The notes beneath the pieces are model-generated. The model saw only the letters and a list, made by a program, of their open reading frames with translations. It was not told the origin of the DNA and did no database searches. From positions 1,057,529-1,121,528 of the forward strand of contig BOKP01000001.1 in assembly GCA_016861045.1 (NCBI GenBank): 64,000 bases of DNA, written 5' to 3'. The translations under genes and the position numbers were made by a program. How positions within the stretch are numbered: the first letter of the stretch is position 1; each line of letters begins with the position of its first letter. Below, piece after piece: positions 50,446 to 60,315 of this stretch. Source of the stretch: Actinomycetes bacterium. Lineage in GTDB: Bacteria > Actinomycetota > Thermoleophilia > Solirubrobacterales > 70-9.

Positions 50446-51639
50446 ATGAGCTCGGGTGGGAGGCTTCGTGCGCTGCTCGCTCGGCACCCCAGGGCCGAGG
50501 TCGATACCGACCCCGAGCGGACGATCGTCGGTCCGGTCCGGCTCGGCAAGCGCACCAAGGACCTCGTCAAGCGGCTCGAGCTCGGCGAGATCGCGGTCAT
50601 CGACCATGCCGACCTCGACCGGATCGCCGCCGAGGACCTCGCCGCCGCCGGCGTCGCCGCCGCCGTCAACGTCGCGCCGTTCTCCACCGGCCGCTATCCG
50701 AACGTCGGCCCGCTGCTGCTCGCCCGCGCCGGCGTCGTCCTCATCGAGGCCGAGGGCGCGCCGCTGTTCGAGACGCTCGATCGCGGTGACGTCATCGAGC
50801 TCGCCGGTGGCGAGCTGCGGATGGGAGGGGTCCGCATCGCCGCCGGCCGGCGTCCGTCGATCGCCGAGCTCGAGGAGCGGCTCGCCGCCCAGCGGGCCCG
50901 GGTCGACACCGCGATCGCCGCCTTCGCGACGAACACGATCGAGCACGTCCGCGAGGAGAGCGGCCTGCTCTCGGGGGAGATCGCCCTGCCTCCGACGCGG
51001 ACGCGCTTCGACGGCCGTCAGGTGCTGATCGTCGTCCGCGGCCCCCGCTACCGCGAGGACCTCGCCGCCCTCAACGCCTACATCCGCGACGTCCGGCCCC
51101 TGATCATCGGGGTCGACGGCGGCGCCGACGCCGTCCTCGCGGCGGGCCTGAGGCCCGATGTCATCCTTGGCGACATGGACAGCGCCACCGATCGGGCGCT
51201 GCGGTCGGGGGCGGAGCTGATCGTCCACGCGTACCCTGACGGGCGCGCGCCGGGCCGCGAGCGCGTGGAGCAGGCGGGGCTCGAGCACCTCGTGATTCCC
51301 GCCCCCGGCACGAGCCAGGACGTCGCGATGCTGCTCGCCCACGAGAAGGGGGCCCAGCTCATCGTCATGGTCGGCGCCCACTTCAACCTCACCGAGTTCC
51401 TCGACAAGAACCGGGCCGGCATGTCTTCGACGTTCCTGACCCGCCTCCGCGTCGGCGAGACGCTCGTCGACGCCAAGGGCGTGAGCCGTCTCTACCGGCC
51501 CGGCATCGGCGCCCCCGGCATCGCCCTGTTCGCGCTCGCGTTCGTCCTGGTGATCGCCGCCGTCGTCATCGCCTCGCCCGGGATCGACAACGTCTTCGAG
51601 CTCCTCTGGATCAAGGTCAGGGATGCGTTCGGTGGCTGA
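50446..51639 (+). CDS. steA: SteA-like putative cytokinetic ring protein
   Basis: 397 residues. Soluble N-terminal part with VGPVRLGKRTKDLVKRL and NVAPFSTGRYPNVGP, a thiamine-pyrophosphokinase-like domain (about 215-330, IIGVDGGADAVLAAGLRPDVILGDMDSA, DVAMLLAHEKGA), and one C-terminal membrane helix (IALFALAFVLVIAAVVIA). In Corynebacterium SteA and SteB form a complex at the division site and affect cell separation. It is followed by the SteB/MctB homologue, as there. Confidence 0.9.
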   Translation: MSSGGRLRALLARHPRAEVDTDPERTIVGPVRLGKRTKDLVKRLELGEIAVIDHADLDRIAAEDLAAAGVAAAVNVAPFSTGRYPNVGPLLLARAGVVLIEAEGAPLFETLDRGDVIELAGGELRMGGVRIAAGRRPSIAELEERLAAQRARVDTAIAAFATNTIEHVREESGLLSGEIALPPTRTRFDGRQVLIVVRGPRYREDLAALNAYIRDVRPLIIGVDGGADAVLAAGLRPDVILGDMDSATDRALRSGAELIVHAYPDGRAPGRERVEQAGLEHLVIPAPGTSQDVAMLLAHEKGAQLIVMVGAHFNLTEFLDKNRAGMSSTFLTRLRVGETLVDAKGVSRLYRPGIGAPGIALFALAFVLVIAAVVIASPGIDNVFELLWIKVRDAFGG

Positions 51640-51677
51640 GATCACCGCACCGCCGCGCCTGCGAGCCTTCTGCAGTC

Positions 51678-52550
51678 ATGGGATATAGCGGCCGCTATCA
51701 CGCCGCCTCGCTGGCGGCGGTGTTCATCGCGCTCGCGGTCGGCATCCTGATCGGGATCGGTCTCGCCGACGACGTCGTCTCGAGCGCGTCCGAGGAGCTC
51801 GAGGCGAGCCTCCGATCCGACCTCAAGGCTGCGCAGGGGGAGGCCGAGGAGCTCCGCGGGGCGCTCGAACGAAGCGACAAGTTCGGCCAGCAGATCCTCG
51901 CCGAGGTGCTCGCCGGCCGCCTCGTCGGCAGGCGCGTGGCCCTGGTCGAGCTCGGCGGCGCCGACGCCGAGCTGACCACGGCCGCCCGCGACGCGGTCGA
52001 GGCCGCGGACGGCAGGCTCGCCGCGGTCGCAGAGGTCGCGCTTCCGCCCGACGAGGAGGCGCTCCTCGACGACCTTCCCGGCCGCTACGCGCGGCTCCGG
52101 CTCGACGGCGATCCGCTCGCGGCGATCGGCCGCGCGGTCGGCCGCCAGCTCTCCGGCGGCGGGCCCCTGATCGACGCGCTCGCGCCCGACCTCTTCACGC
52201 GGTTCAGCGGCAACCTGCGCGGGGTCGACGCGATCGTCATCACCCGGAGCCCGCCCGAGGACCTCGCCGGCGCCGAGCGCGACGCCGCCGACGGCTTCGA
52301 GAACGCCCTGCTCGGCTCGGTCGCCGGCCCGAGCGCCGATGTCGCCGGGGCCGAGCTGACGACGACCGACCCGAGCACGCTCGGGCCGATCATCGAGGCG
52401 GGGATCCCGACCGTCGACCATCTCGACCTGCCGGCCGGGAAGGTCGGCCTCGTCTACGAGCTGACCGGCGTCGACGGGAACTTCGGGGTCAAGGAGGAGG
52501 CCCGCGGCTACCTGCCCGACTTCGGCCGCCCGCCGGCCGGCCAGCCGTGA
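51678..52550 (+). CDS. mctB: MctB/SteB-like membrane-anchored protein
   Basis: 290 residues. N-terminal membrane helix (AASLAAVFIALAVGILIGIGL), then the coiled coil ELEASLRSDLKAAQGEAEELRGAL and an alpha/beta extracytoplasmic domain. In mycobacteria the homologue is called a copper transporter; in corynebacteria it partners SteA in cytokinesis. No copper-binding Cys or Met cluster is visible here, so I favour the division role. GTGA overlap with the next gene. Confidence 0.88.
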   Translation: MGYSGRYHAASLAAVFIALAVGILIGIGLADDVVSSASEELEASLRSDLKAAQGEAEELRGALERSDKFGQQILAEVLAGRLVGRRVALVELGGADAELTTAARDAVEAADGRLAAVAEVALPPDEEALLDDLPGRYARLRLDGDPLAAIGRAVGRQLSGGGPLIDALAPDLFTRFSGNLRGVDAIVITRSPPEDLAGAERDAADGFENALLGSVAGPSADVAGAELTTTDPSTLGPIIEAGIPTVDHLDLPAGKVGLVYELTGVDGNFGVKEEARGYLPDFGRPPAGQP

Positions 52551-53407
52551 CGATCGCCGGGCTCGCCCTCTCGACGCTCCTGGCGCTCTGGCTCCTGCCC
52601 GCCTGGACGGCCGACATGCTGCGGACCGGCCTGGCCCGCGAGAACTGGCGCGGTCGCGCGGTCGCCTTCCCCGCCGGCGCGCTCGCGATCTCGGTGTCGG
52701 TGATCGCTCTCGCCCCGCTCGCGGTCCTCAACGACCGCGCCGACCTCGACCTGCTCGAGCCCGACCTCGCGCGCTGGGCGACCTACGTTCTCGGGATCGC
52801 GCTGCTCGGCCTGCTCGACGACGTCCTCGGCCGCGGCGCCGCCGGCGACACCGCGCGCGGCTGGCGCGGCCACGCCCGCGCGGTGCTGGCCGGGCGGCTT
52901 TCGACCGGGGCGATCAAGGCGGCCGGGGCGTTCGGCCTCGCCGCCTTCGCCGTCTCCGGGCTCGGCCGCGAGTGGCCCGGATACCTCGCCGACCTGGCGT
53001 TGCTGTTGCTCGTCACCAACCTCTTCAACCTGCTCGACCTGCGACCCGGGCGGGTCGAGAAGGCGCTCGCGATCGTGCTCGCCGGGGTCTGCCTCGGCGC
53101 CTGGACGGTCTTTCCGCTGCAGCTCCTCGGCGTCTTCATCGGGCCGCTCCTGGTCGGGGCGGCGCTGACGCTGCGCGAGCGGGCGATGCTCGGGGACTGC
53201 GGCGCCAACCTCGCCGGCGCCGTCGCCGGGGTGGCGCTGTTCGCGGCGCTCGGCACCGAGGCGCGCCTGGTCGCGCTGGCGGTGGTCGCCCTGCTCACCG
53301 TCTACGGAGAGTTCCGCTCGATCTCGTCCGCGATCGAGCGGGTCCCGCCGCTCCGGGCGCTCGACCGGATCGGGCGGCTGCCGGTGCCGGGCGGGCGGCA
53401 GCGGTAG
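52547..53407 (+). CDS. MraY/WecA-like phosphoglycosyltransferase paralogue
   Basis: 286 residues, about eight helices. Family motifs are present: LGLLDDVLG (Mg-binding Asp pair), NLFNLLDLRPGR (nucleotide site) and MLGDCGANLAGA. The N-terminal helices of MraY are shortened, and the cytoplasmic His-rich loop 5 is not visible, so full catalytic activity is uncertain. It is coupled to mctB, so a function in septal envelope synthesis is plausible. Confidence 0.8.
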   Translation: MTIAGLALSTLLALWLLPAWTADMLRTGLARENWRGRAVAFPAGALAISVSVIALAPLAVLNDRADLDLLEPDLARWATYVLGIALLGLLDDVLGRGAAGDTARGWRGHARAVLAGRLSTGAIKAAGAFGLAAFAVSGLGREWPGYLADLALLLLVTNLFNLLDLRPGRVEKALAIVLAGVCLGAWTVFPLQLLGVFIGPLLVGAALTLRERAMLGDCGANLAGAVAGVALFAALGTEARLVALAVVALLTVYGEFRSISSAIERVPPLRALDRIGRLPVPGGRQR

Positions 53408-53435
53408 GCGGCGGGGGACCCGGGGGAGCTCGCCG

Positions 53436-53909
53436 TCAGCCGGCGTCCCGCCGGGCCTCCTCGGCGAGCTTGGCGTAGTCGACCCGCTCCTCGAAGCGGG
53501 GGAGCCCGTCGTCGGGCACCGGCGCCCACGCCGGCGCGTAGGCGGTGAACTGGTGGAAGGCGGGGCGGACGCCGGGATCCTCGTCGAAGCCGCCCATCCG
53601 CATCCCGATCAGCGAATCGTCCTCGGGATTGGTCGTGAACAGCGCCGAGCCGCATTCGCCGCAGAAGTGCTTGTGCCAGCCGGTCTCCGGCCGCCAGGCT
53701 GAGATCGAGCCCTCGCCGGCGGTGATCGTGAACGTGTCGGCCCGCGCCAGCGCGGTCATCGAGACCGAGGTCCCGGTTCGGCGCCGGCACCGCGTGCAGT
53801 GGCAGTAGGCGCACCCGATCGGCAGCTCCGAGAGCTCCCAGCGGACGGCGCCGCAGCCGCAGCCGCCGGTCAGCGGCGTCGCCGTCGGCGGGTCGGCCTC
53901 GCTGCCCAT
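53436..53909 (-). CDS. GFA / CENP-V domain protein
   Basis: 157 residues. Zinc-binding pattern of the GFA fold: GGCGCGAVRWEL, CAYCHCTRCRRRTGT and CGECGSALF. Members include glutathione-dependent formaldehyde-activating enzyme, but most are of unknown function. ATG 53909 is preferred to GTG 53921 because TAGTGT lies 8 nt upstream. It converges with the preceding gene and is on the opposite strand to the run around it, so it looks like an insertion between mctB-type genes and pyrG. Confidence 0.88.
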   Translation of the reverse strand: MGSEADPPTATPLTGGCGCGAVRWELSELPIGCAYCHCTRCRRRTGTSVSMTALARADTFTITAGEGSISAWRPETGWHKHFCGECGSALFTTNPEDDSLIGMRMGGFDEDPGVRPAFHQFTAYAPAWAPVPDDGLPRFEERVDYAKLAEEARRDAG

Positions 53910-53917
53910 GGCCACCC

Positions 53918-53923
53918 ACACTA
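53918..53923 (-). promoter_or_regulatory. -10 TAGTGT, 8 nt before the GFA gene start
   Basis: On the minus strand, TAGTGT then GGGTGGCC then ATG 53909. Confidence 0.5.
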
Positions 53924-54003
53924 CCTCGGTGGCGGCGCCCGCAACACGCGGATTCCCGGCCGGCGGGGCCGGGCGGCGTCCCCGCTTCCGTCCCCTCGCC
54001 CAC

Positions 54004-54009
54004 TAGACT
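54004..54009 (+). promoter_or_regulatory. -10 TAGACT of pyrG
   Basis: TAGACT 23 nt before ATG 54033, or 11 nt before an in-frame TTG at 54021; unlike most genes here it leaves a short leader. Confidence 0.45.
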
Positions 54010-54032
54010 CGGCTCCCGGTTTGAGCGTACGG

Positions 54033-55697
<1,665 letters not shown>

Positions 55698-55791
55698 GCC
55701 GGCGCCCGCCCGCGCCGGCCGGCGGCGTCGGCGGCCGGATCGGCGGGGCCGATCGCCGCCCGCGGGCGGGGCGGTGCAGGCGCCGAGCCCA

Positions 55792-55797
55792 TAGCCT
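55792..55797 (+). promoter_or_regulatory. -10 TAGCCT, 7 nt before the M20 peptidase start
   Basis: TAGCCT 7 nt upstream of GTG 55805. Confidence 0.5.
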
Positions 55798-55804
55798 TCG
55801 CCAC

Positions 55805-56959
55805 GTGAGCGAGGCCCGGCTGCTGGAGAGGTTCGTCCGCTACTGCGAGACGCCTAGCGTCACCGGCGAGGAGCGGGCGATGGTCGATACGCTCGCCGCG
55901 GAGCTCGCCGGGCTCGGAATCGAGTGCCTGGAGGACGACGCCGCGGGCCCGGCGCGGGCGGGCGCCGGGAACCTGATCGCGCGCATCCCTCCCGCCGGGG
56001 GGCCGGAAACGTCCCCCGGGGAGGCGGGGGTGCCGTCTCGCGGGGCCGCGTGGATCGCGTTCTTCGCCCACGTCGACACCGTTCCCCACGACGGGCCGAT
56101 CGCCGTCGTCGACGACGGCGGCACCTTTCGCTCGGCCGGGCCGACGATCCTCGGCGCCGACAACAAGGCCGCCGTCGCGGTCGCGATGGAGCTGGCGACG
56201 AGGCTCGCCGCCGAGCCGGGCCCGGTCGGGGTCGAGCTGGTCTTCACCGTCGCCGAGGAGCAGGGGCTGCGCGGGGCCACGGCCCTCGACGTCGAGGCGC
56301 TGCGGTCGGGCTGCGGCTTCGTCCTCGACCACGCGACCCCGATCGGCGAGGTGATCGTCGCGGCGCCGACTTACAAGAAGCTGATCGCGGACTTCCGCGG
56401 CGTCGAGTCCCACGCCGGGATCAGGCCGGAGGCGGGGCGGAGCGCGATCGCGGCGGCCACGGCGGCGATCGCGACGATGGACCTCGGGCGGCTCGACGGG
56501 GAGACGACCGCGAACATCGGCGTGATCGACGGCGGAACTGCGCCGAACGTGGTCGCCGGCCGCTGCCGGGTCGAGGGGGAGGCACGGGCGCTCGACGCCG
56601 GACGCGCCGAGCAGGTCGCGCAGGCGATGGTCGATGCCTGCTCGTGGGCCGCCGGTGAGGCGGGCGTCGACGTCGACCTGCTTGTCGAGACCTACTTCCG
56701 CGGCTACCGGCTCAAGCCGTCTTCGCGGCCGCTGGCGATCGCGCGGGCGGCGCTGGAGGATCGCGGGATCGAGCCGGTCGAGGTCTCCACCGGCGGCGGC
56801 AGCGACGCGAACGCCCTTCGAGCCGCCGGCTTCGACGCCCTCCTGCTCGCCAACGGCACCGCGGCCAACCACACGGCGGACGAGTCGGTCGGGGCCGATG
56901 CCCTGGTCGAGATGCTGGGCGTCTGCATGGCGATCGTCGACGAGGCGGGGCGGCGCTGA
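55805..56959 (+). CDS. M20 family metallopeptidase, PepT-like
   Basis: 384 residues. Metal-binding HVDTVPHDG, the bridging Asp in LGADNKAAVA, catalytic Glu pair in FTVAEEQGLRGA, Asp in LDHATPIGE and His in NHTADE. A dimerisation domain (about 185-290) contains FRGVESHAGIRPEAGRSAI. The closest family group is tripeptidase T; it probably trims peptides in the cytoplasm. It lies between pyrG and the DUF3866 gene. Confidence 0.9.
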   Translation: MSEARLLERFVRYCETPSVTGEERAMVDTLAAELAGLGIECLEDDAAGPARAGAGNLIARIPPAGGPETSPGEAGVPSRGAAWIAFFAHVDTVPHDGPIAVVDDGGTFRSAGPTILGADNKAAVAVAMELATRLAAEPGPVGVELVFTVAEEQGLRGATALDVEALRSGCGFVLDHATPIGEVIVAAPTYKKLIADFRGVESHAGIRPEAGRSAIAAATAAIATMDLGRLDGETTANIGVIDGGTAPNVVAGRCRVEGEARALDAGRAEQVAQAMVDACSWAAGEAGVDVDLLVETYFRGYRLKPSSRPLAIARAALEDRGIEPVEVSTGGGSDANALRAAGFDALLLANGTAANHTADESVGADALVEMLGVCMAIVDEAGRR

Positions 56960-56960
56960 G

Positions 56961-58001
56961 ATGCTGAAGCTGCGGCGCGGGGTCGTCGTCGAGGCCGGCG
57001 AGGACGGCCGGCTCGTCGTCGAGGTCGACGGCGAGCGCCGCCGTGCCTGGGCGGACGAGGCGATGGTCGGTCCCGCCGCGGTCGGCGACGACGTCGTCGT
57101 CAACACCGCCGCGCTCGACCTCGGCCTCGGCTCGGGCGGCTTCGACATCGTCCACGTCAACCTGACCGGTGGGCTCGACGGCGGTGCGACGCCGCCCGGG
57201 GTCCACGTGATGAAGCTGAACTACAGCCCGCTCCAGCATCCGGTCGACCCCGTCGAGCTTCCGGCCGACGCGGTGCCGCGCCCGGCCCGCCGACCGCCGG
57301 TCCTCGTCCTGCCGCTGCACGGGCACCTCGCTCCCGCCGCCTGGGCCGCGAGCCGGTGCGGCGCCGGGGCCATCGGCTTCATCCAGGCCGGCGGCGGCGG
57401 GCTGCCGGGCGGCCTCTCGACCGACGTTCGCGAGCTGCGCCGGCGTGGGCTCCTCGCCGGCGCGGTCACCGCCTCGCCGTCCTACGGCGGCGAGCGCGAG
57501 GCGATCAGCCTCGTCGGCGCCCTCCATGCCGCCGCCGAGGCCGAGGCCTGGGAGGCGATCCTGGTCGGGCCCGGCCCCGGGATCCTCGGCTCCTCGACCC
57601 GGTACGGGCACGGCGGCATGGCGGCGCTCGACGCCGCTCACGCGGCGCTGGCGCTGGAGATGCCGACGCTGCTGTCTCCGCGGATGTCCTCCGGCGATCC
57701 CCGCCCCCGCCACCTCGGCCTCAGCCACCACACGCGCTCGGTCCTCGACTTGCTGCTGGGGGCCGTCGAGGTGCCGCTGCCGGAGGGGCTCGAGGCGCTC
57801 TGGCCGCTCGCCGCCGGCGACCCCGACCCGGTCATCGCCGAGGCGGGCGACGGGCACCGGCTCACGACCGCCGCCGCCGACCTGCCCGGTTACGCGGAGT
57901 CGGGCCTGCCGCGACGGACGATGGGGCGCGATCTCGACCGGGACCGGCTCTTCTTCGCGGCGCCGCTGGCGGCCGGCGCGGCGCTCGCGGCAGCCCGCTG
58001 A
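56961..58001 (+). CDS. DUF3866 family protein
   Basis: 346 residues. A beta-rich N-terminal domain (MLKLRRGVVVEAGEDGRLVVEVDG) then HVMKLNYSPLQHPVDPVE and a Rossmann-like region with GFIQAGGGGLPGGLS, ILVGPGPGILGSSTRYGHGGM and LGLSHHTRSVLDLLLG. The family is found in actinobacteria and some Firmicutes, commonly next to xerD or NUDIX genes; no biochemical role is known to me. It starts 1 bp after the M20 gene and is probably co-transcribed with it. Confidence 0.85.
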   Translation: MLKLRRGVVVEAGEDGRLVVEVDGERRRAWADEAMVGPAAVGDDVVVNTAALDLGLGSGGFDIVHVNLTGGLDGGATPPGVHVMKLNYSPLQHPVDPVELPADAVPRPARRPPVLVLPLHGHLAPAAWAASRCGAGAIGFIQAGGGGLPGGLSTDVRELRRRGLLAGAVTASPSYGGEREAISLVGALHAAAEAEAWEAILVGPGPGILGSSTRYGHGGMAALDAAHAALALEMPTLLSPRMSSGDPRPRHLGLSHHTRSVLDLLLGAVEVPLPEGLEALWPLAAGDPDPVIAEAGDGHRLTTAAADLPGYAESGLPRRTMGRDLDRDRLFFAAPLAAGAALAAAR

Positions 58002-58152
58002 TCTTCTCCGCGTCGGGTCCCGCTCCCGCCCACCGGGTCGAGCCTTCTCTCCGCGGGCGGTGTCTGCCCGCCCTCGTCGGGTCAAGGGGCTTCGCCGCGG
58101 GTGGGCGGTTGCACCGGCAGGGGACGGCACGCCGGTCGGAAAGCTCACTGCG

Positions 58153-59115
58153 ATGGCGACGACGGCAACCGAGCCGGCCGCGGCGAGACCGGCCCAACCC
58201 GACGCCCGCTTCGAGGTGCTTCTCCTCGACTTCCTCGCCTATCTCGAGTTCGAGCGCGGCCTGTCGAGGAACACCCTGGCCGCCTACCGGACCGACCTGC
58301 TCCAGTACGGAACGTTCCTGGCCGGGCGCGGCGTTGCCGCGACCGAGGCCGGGGGGGGCGACGTCGGCGAGTTCCTCGCCGGCCTCGCGACCGGCGACGA
58401 CGCGCGGCCCGCCTGCGGCGCCGCGACCCTGAACCGGAAGACGGCCTGCCTGCGCTCCTTCTACCGTCACCTGCGGCGCGCCGAGTTGATCGACGTCGAC
58501 CCGACCGCCGGTGTCCGACCGCCGCGGAAGGGGCGGACGCTGCCGAAGGTGCTCGGCTACGCCGAGGTGAAGCGGCTGATCGACTCGGTCTCGGGCGCCG
58601 AGCCGGCCGACCTTCGCGACCGGGCGATCCTCGAGGTCATGTACGGCTGCGGGCTCCGCGCCTCGGAGGCGGTTGGGCTCGAGATCGGCTCGATCGACCT
58701 CGGGCGCGGCTTCATTCGCGCCTACGGCAAGGGCTCGAAGGAGCGGATCGTCCCGGTCGGACGCGAGGCGGTCGCGGCGGTCAGGCGCTATCTGCGCGCC
58801 GGGCGCCCCGAGCTCGCCGCCGGCGCCGACCTTCGCGCCCTCTTCCTCAACCAGCGCGGCGGCCCGCTCACCCGCCAGGGCCTCTACAAGGTGATCCAGG
58901 GCCGCGCCCGCGACGTCGGCCTCGCCGATCGGATGAGCCCGCATACCCTGCGCCACAGCTTCGCCACGCACCTGCTCGCCGGCGGCTGCGACCTGCGGTC
59001 GGTCCAGGAGATGCTCGGGCATGCCGACGTCGCGACGACCCAGATCTACACGCACCTGTCGGCCGACCGGATCAAGGAGGTCTACTTCGAGGCCCATCCC
59101 CGCGCGAAGTCCTGA
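58153..59115 (+). CDS. xerD: Site-specific tyrosine recombinase XerD
   Basis: 320 residues. SAM-like core-binding domain (FLAYLEFERGLSRNTLAAYRTDL) and catalytic domain with Arg in YGCGLRASE (about 169), HTLRHSFATHLL (His and second Arg, about 265-268), GHADVATTQIYTH (His and Tyr nucleophile, about 290-299). Resolves chromosome dimers at dif with XerC. The position after pyrG matches other actinobacteria. A 41-bp repeat begins 14 bp after the stop, where the normal gene run is interrupted. Confidence 0.95.
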   Translation: MATTATEPAAARPAQPDARFEVLLLDFLAYLEFERGLSRNTLAAYRTDLLQYGTFLAGRGVAATEAGGGDVGEFLAGLATGDDARPACGAATLNRKTACLRSFYRHLRRAELIDVDPTAGVRPPRKGRTLPKVLGYAEVKRLIDSVSGAEPADLRDRAILEVMYGCGLRASEAVGLEIGSIDLGRGFIRAYGKGSKERIVPVGREAVAAVRRYLRAGRPELAAGADLRALFLNQRGGPLTRQGLYKVIQGRARDVGLADRMSPHTLRHSFATHLLAGGCDLRSVQEMLGHADVATTQIYTHLSADRIKEVYFEAHPRAKS

Positions 59116-59129
59116 CCCCACACCCGAGG

Positions 59130-59170
59130 TGGGGCATTTCGCGGCCGCATAGGGTGCTCAGAATGCCCCA
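59130..59170 (+). repeat. 41-bp palindromic repeat, copy 3
   Basis: Arms TGGGGCATT (59130-59138) and AATGCCCCA (59162-59170), with three core differences from copy 1. It supplies the stop codon of the convergent nuclease-like gene. Confidence 0.9.
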
Positions 59171-60066
59171 CCATGGAGGCGGAGGCCGGCTGCCAGGTCC
59201 CGAACCACTTCGTCGGGCTCCCGGTGCAGGCGGTTACTGGTGATTCGCAGCGAGCTGATGCCGGCACGCAGGAGCGTTGCGTCACGCTTCCGGTCGCGCT
59301 CGTGCGCATGCCAGGTCTTGTGCCATCCCTGGCTGTCGAGCTCGACGACGAATCGCGCCTCCTGCCACCAGCAGTCGACCAGCAGGCCTTCGACGAGCAC
59401 GTTCGTCTGCGGGGTGGGAAGCCCGTGCTTGCGCAGGAACAGCTGGAACTCCCGCTCGGTTCCCTCGTTCGTGTTCGGCGTCGAGATGAACCTCCCGATG
59501 ATCCGCTTCAGCGGCTTCTCGCCTTGATGGCCGCGGTACCGCTCGATGGCGTCCCTGACGGCTCCGATGTCGAGAACCTCCAGCCGGTCAGCAGACTCGA
59601 CGACCTTCTCCAGGCGGGTGATCGGCAGGATCTGGGCAAGATCGAGCAGCGTACGGGGGATCGAAGTCATCGGGAGGCCGTCGATCAGGACCCGATCCTC
59701 GGGATCGATCCGTCGCGGCCTGTGGACGATCACGCCTTCGAGCCGGCGCTGAACTCTCGAGGAGATCGAGACGTGGATCGTCGCCGTGGAGCGCATCAGG
59801 TCCTGGCGCGCGGCGGAGCTGATGTGGGTGAGCAGTGGATCCGGCCCGATTGCCAGCAGGGCGGCGCGCTCCCGGCCATCCCTGGTCAGCGCCTGGGGCC
59901 CGAGCGCGTAGACGCCTTCGTGGACGACCCGGAGCCGCTGCCTCGTCAAGGACCGTCCAATCGATCTCGGGCTGAAGCCGAGCCCGAGAAGCTGTTGCCG
60001 CGACACCACGCCGAACTGGCGGCGTCCGAGTTCGGAGAGGCGACGGTCCCGATCCTCGCTTGCCAT
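59158..60066 (-). CDS. AbiEi-type winged-helix domain fused to DUF559 (Vsr-like nuclease fold)
   Basis: 302 residues. N-terminal winged helix of the AbiEi antitoxin type (RRQFGVVSRQQLLGLGFSPRSI, VHEGVYALG), a middle region (about 75-200) typical of these fusions, and a C-terminal DUF559 domain related to very-short-patch-repair nucleases: Asp231 in VDCWW, Glu242 and Asp244 in VVELD, then HERDRKRDATLLRAG. The PD-(D/E)xK-type residues are in place, so nuclease activity is plausible. Third codon positions are clearly less GC-rich than in neighbours, a sign of transfer. The gene lies between repeat copies 3 and 4/5 and separates xerD from mutM. Confidence 0.85.
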   Translation of the reverse strand: MASEDRDRRLSELGRRQFGVVSRQQLLGLGFSPRSIGRSLTRQRLRVVHEGVYALGPQALTRDGRERAALLAIGPDPLLTHISSAARQDLMRSTATIHVSISSRVQRRLEGVIVHRPRRIDPEDRVLIDGLPMTSIPRTLLDLAQILPITRLEKVVESADRLEVLDIGAVRDAIERYRGHQGEKPLKRIIGRFISTPNTNEGTEREFQLFLRKHGLPTPQTNVLVEGLLVDCWWQEARFVVELDSQGWHKTWHAHERDRKRDATLLRAGISSLRITSNRLHREPDEVVRDLAAGLRLHGGAF

Positions 60067-60157
60067 CCGGTGACCATGCCATCCGGTCGGATACAGGTGG
60101 CCACATGACTGTGCCCACCCAGGCTCAATCTCGTGAAAGCTCTCCTACCACCCGAGG

Positions 60158-60198
60158 TGGGCCATTCCGCGGCCGCATACGGTGCTGAGAATGCCCCA
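60158..60198 (+). repeat. 41-bp palindromic repeat, copy 4
   Basis: Left arm TGGGCCATT has one change against the right arm AATGCCCCA. Same core as copy 2 except for one A-to-G near the right arm. Confidence 0.9.
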
Positions 60199-60219
60199 CC
60201 CCCGGGAGGGAGCGGAGGG

Positions 60220-60260
60220 TGGGCCATTCCGCGGCCGCATACGGTGCTGAGAATGCCCCA
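60220..60260 (+). repeat. 41-bp palindromic repeat, copy 5
   Basis: Identical to copy 4 and 62 bp downstream of it, with a 21-bp spacer (60199-60219). Confidence 0.9.
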
Positions 60261-60302
60261 CCTCTGGTGGGTGGGGCGGGTGGGGTGGACGGCGCATGCG
60301 CC

Positions 60303-60308
60303 TAATCT
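60303..60308 (+). promoter_or_regulatory. -10 TAATCT, 7 nt before mutM start
   Basis: TAATCT 7 nt upstream of GTG 60316. Confidence 0.55.
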
Positions 60309-60315
60309 TGCTCCC

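Noticed and set aside
59130-59170. 41-bp repeat after xerD as the chromosomal dif site
   Set aside because: Part of the core (GGTGCTGAAAATG in copies 1 and 2) resembles the XerC arm of dif, but the repeat exists in five copies and lacks a matching XerD arm with a 6-bp centre; dif should be unique.
60133-60315. N-terminal extension of mutM
   Set aside because: MutM needs Pro as residue 2 for catalysis; the extension would bury it and merely translates the two repeats.
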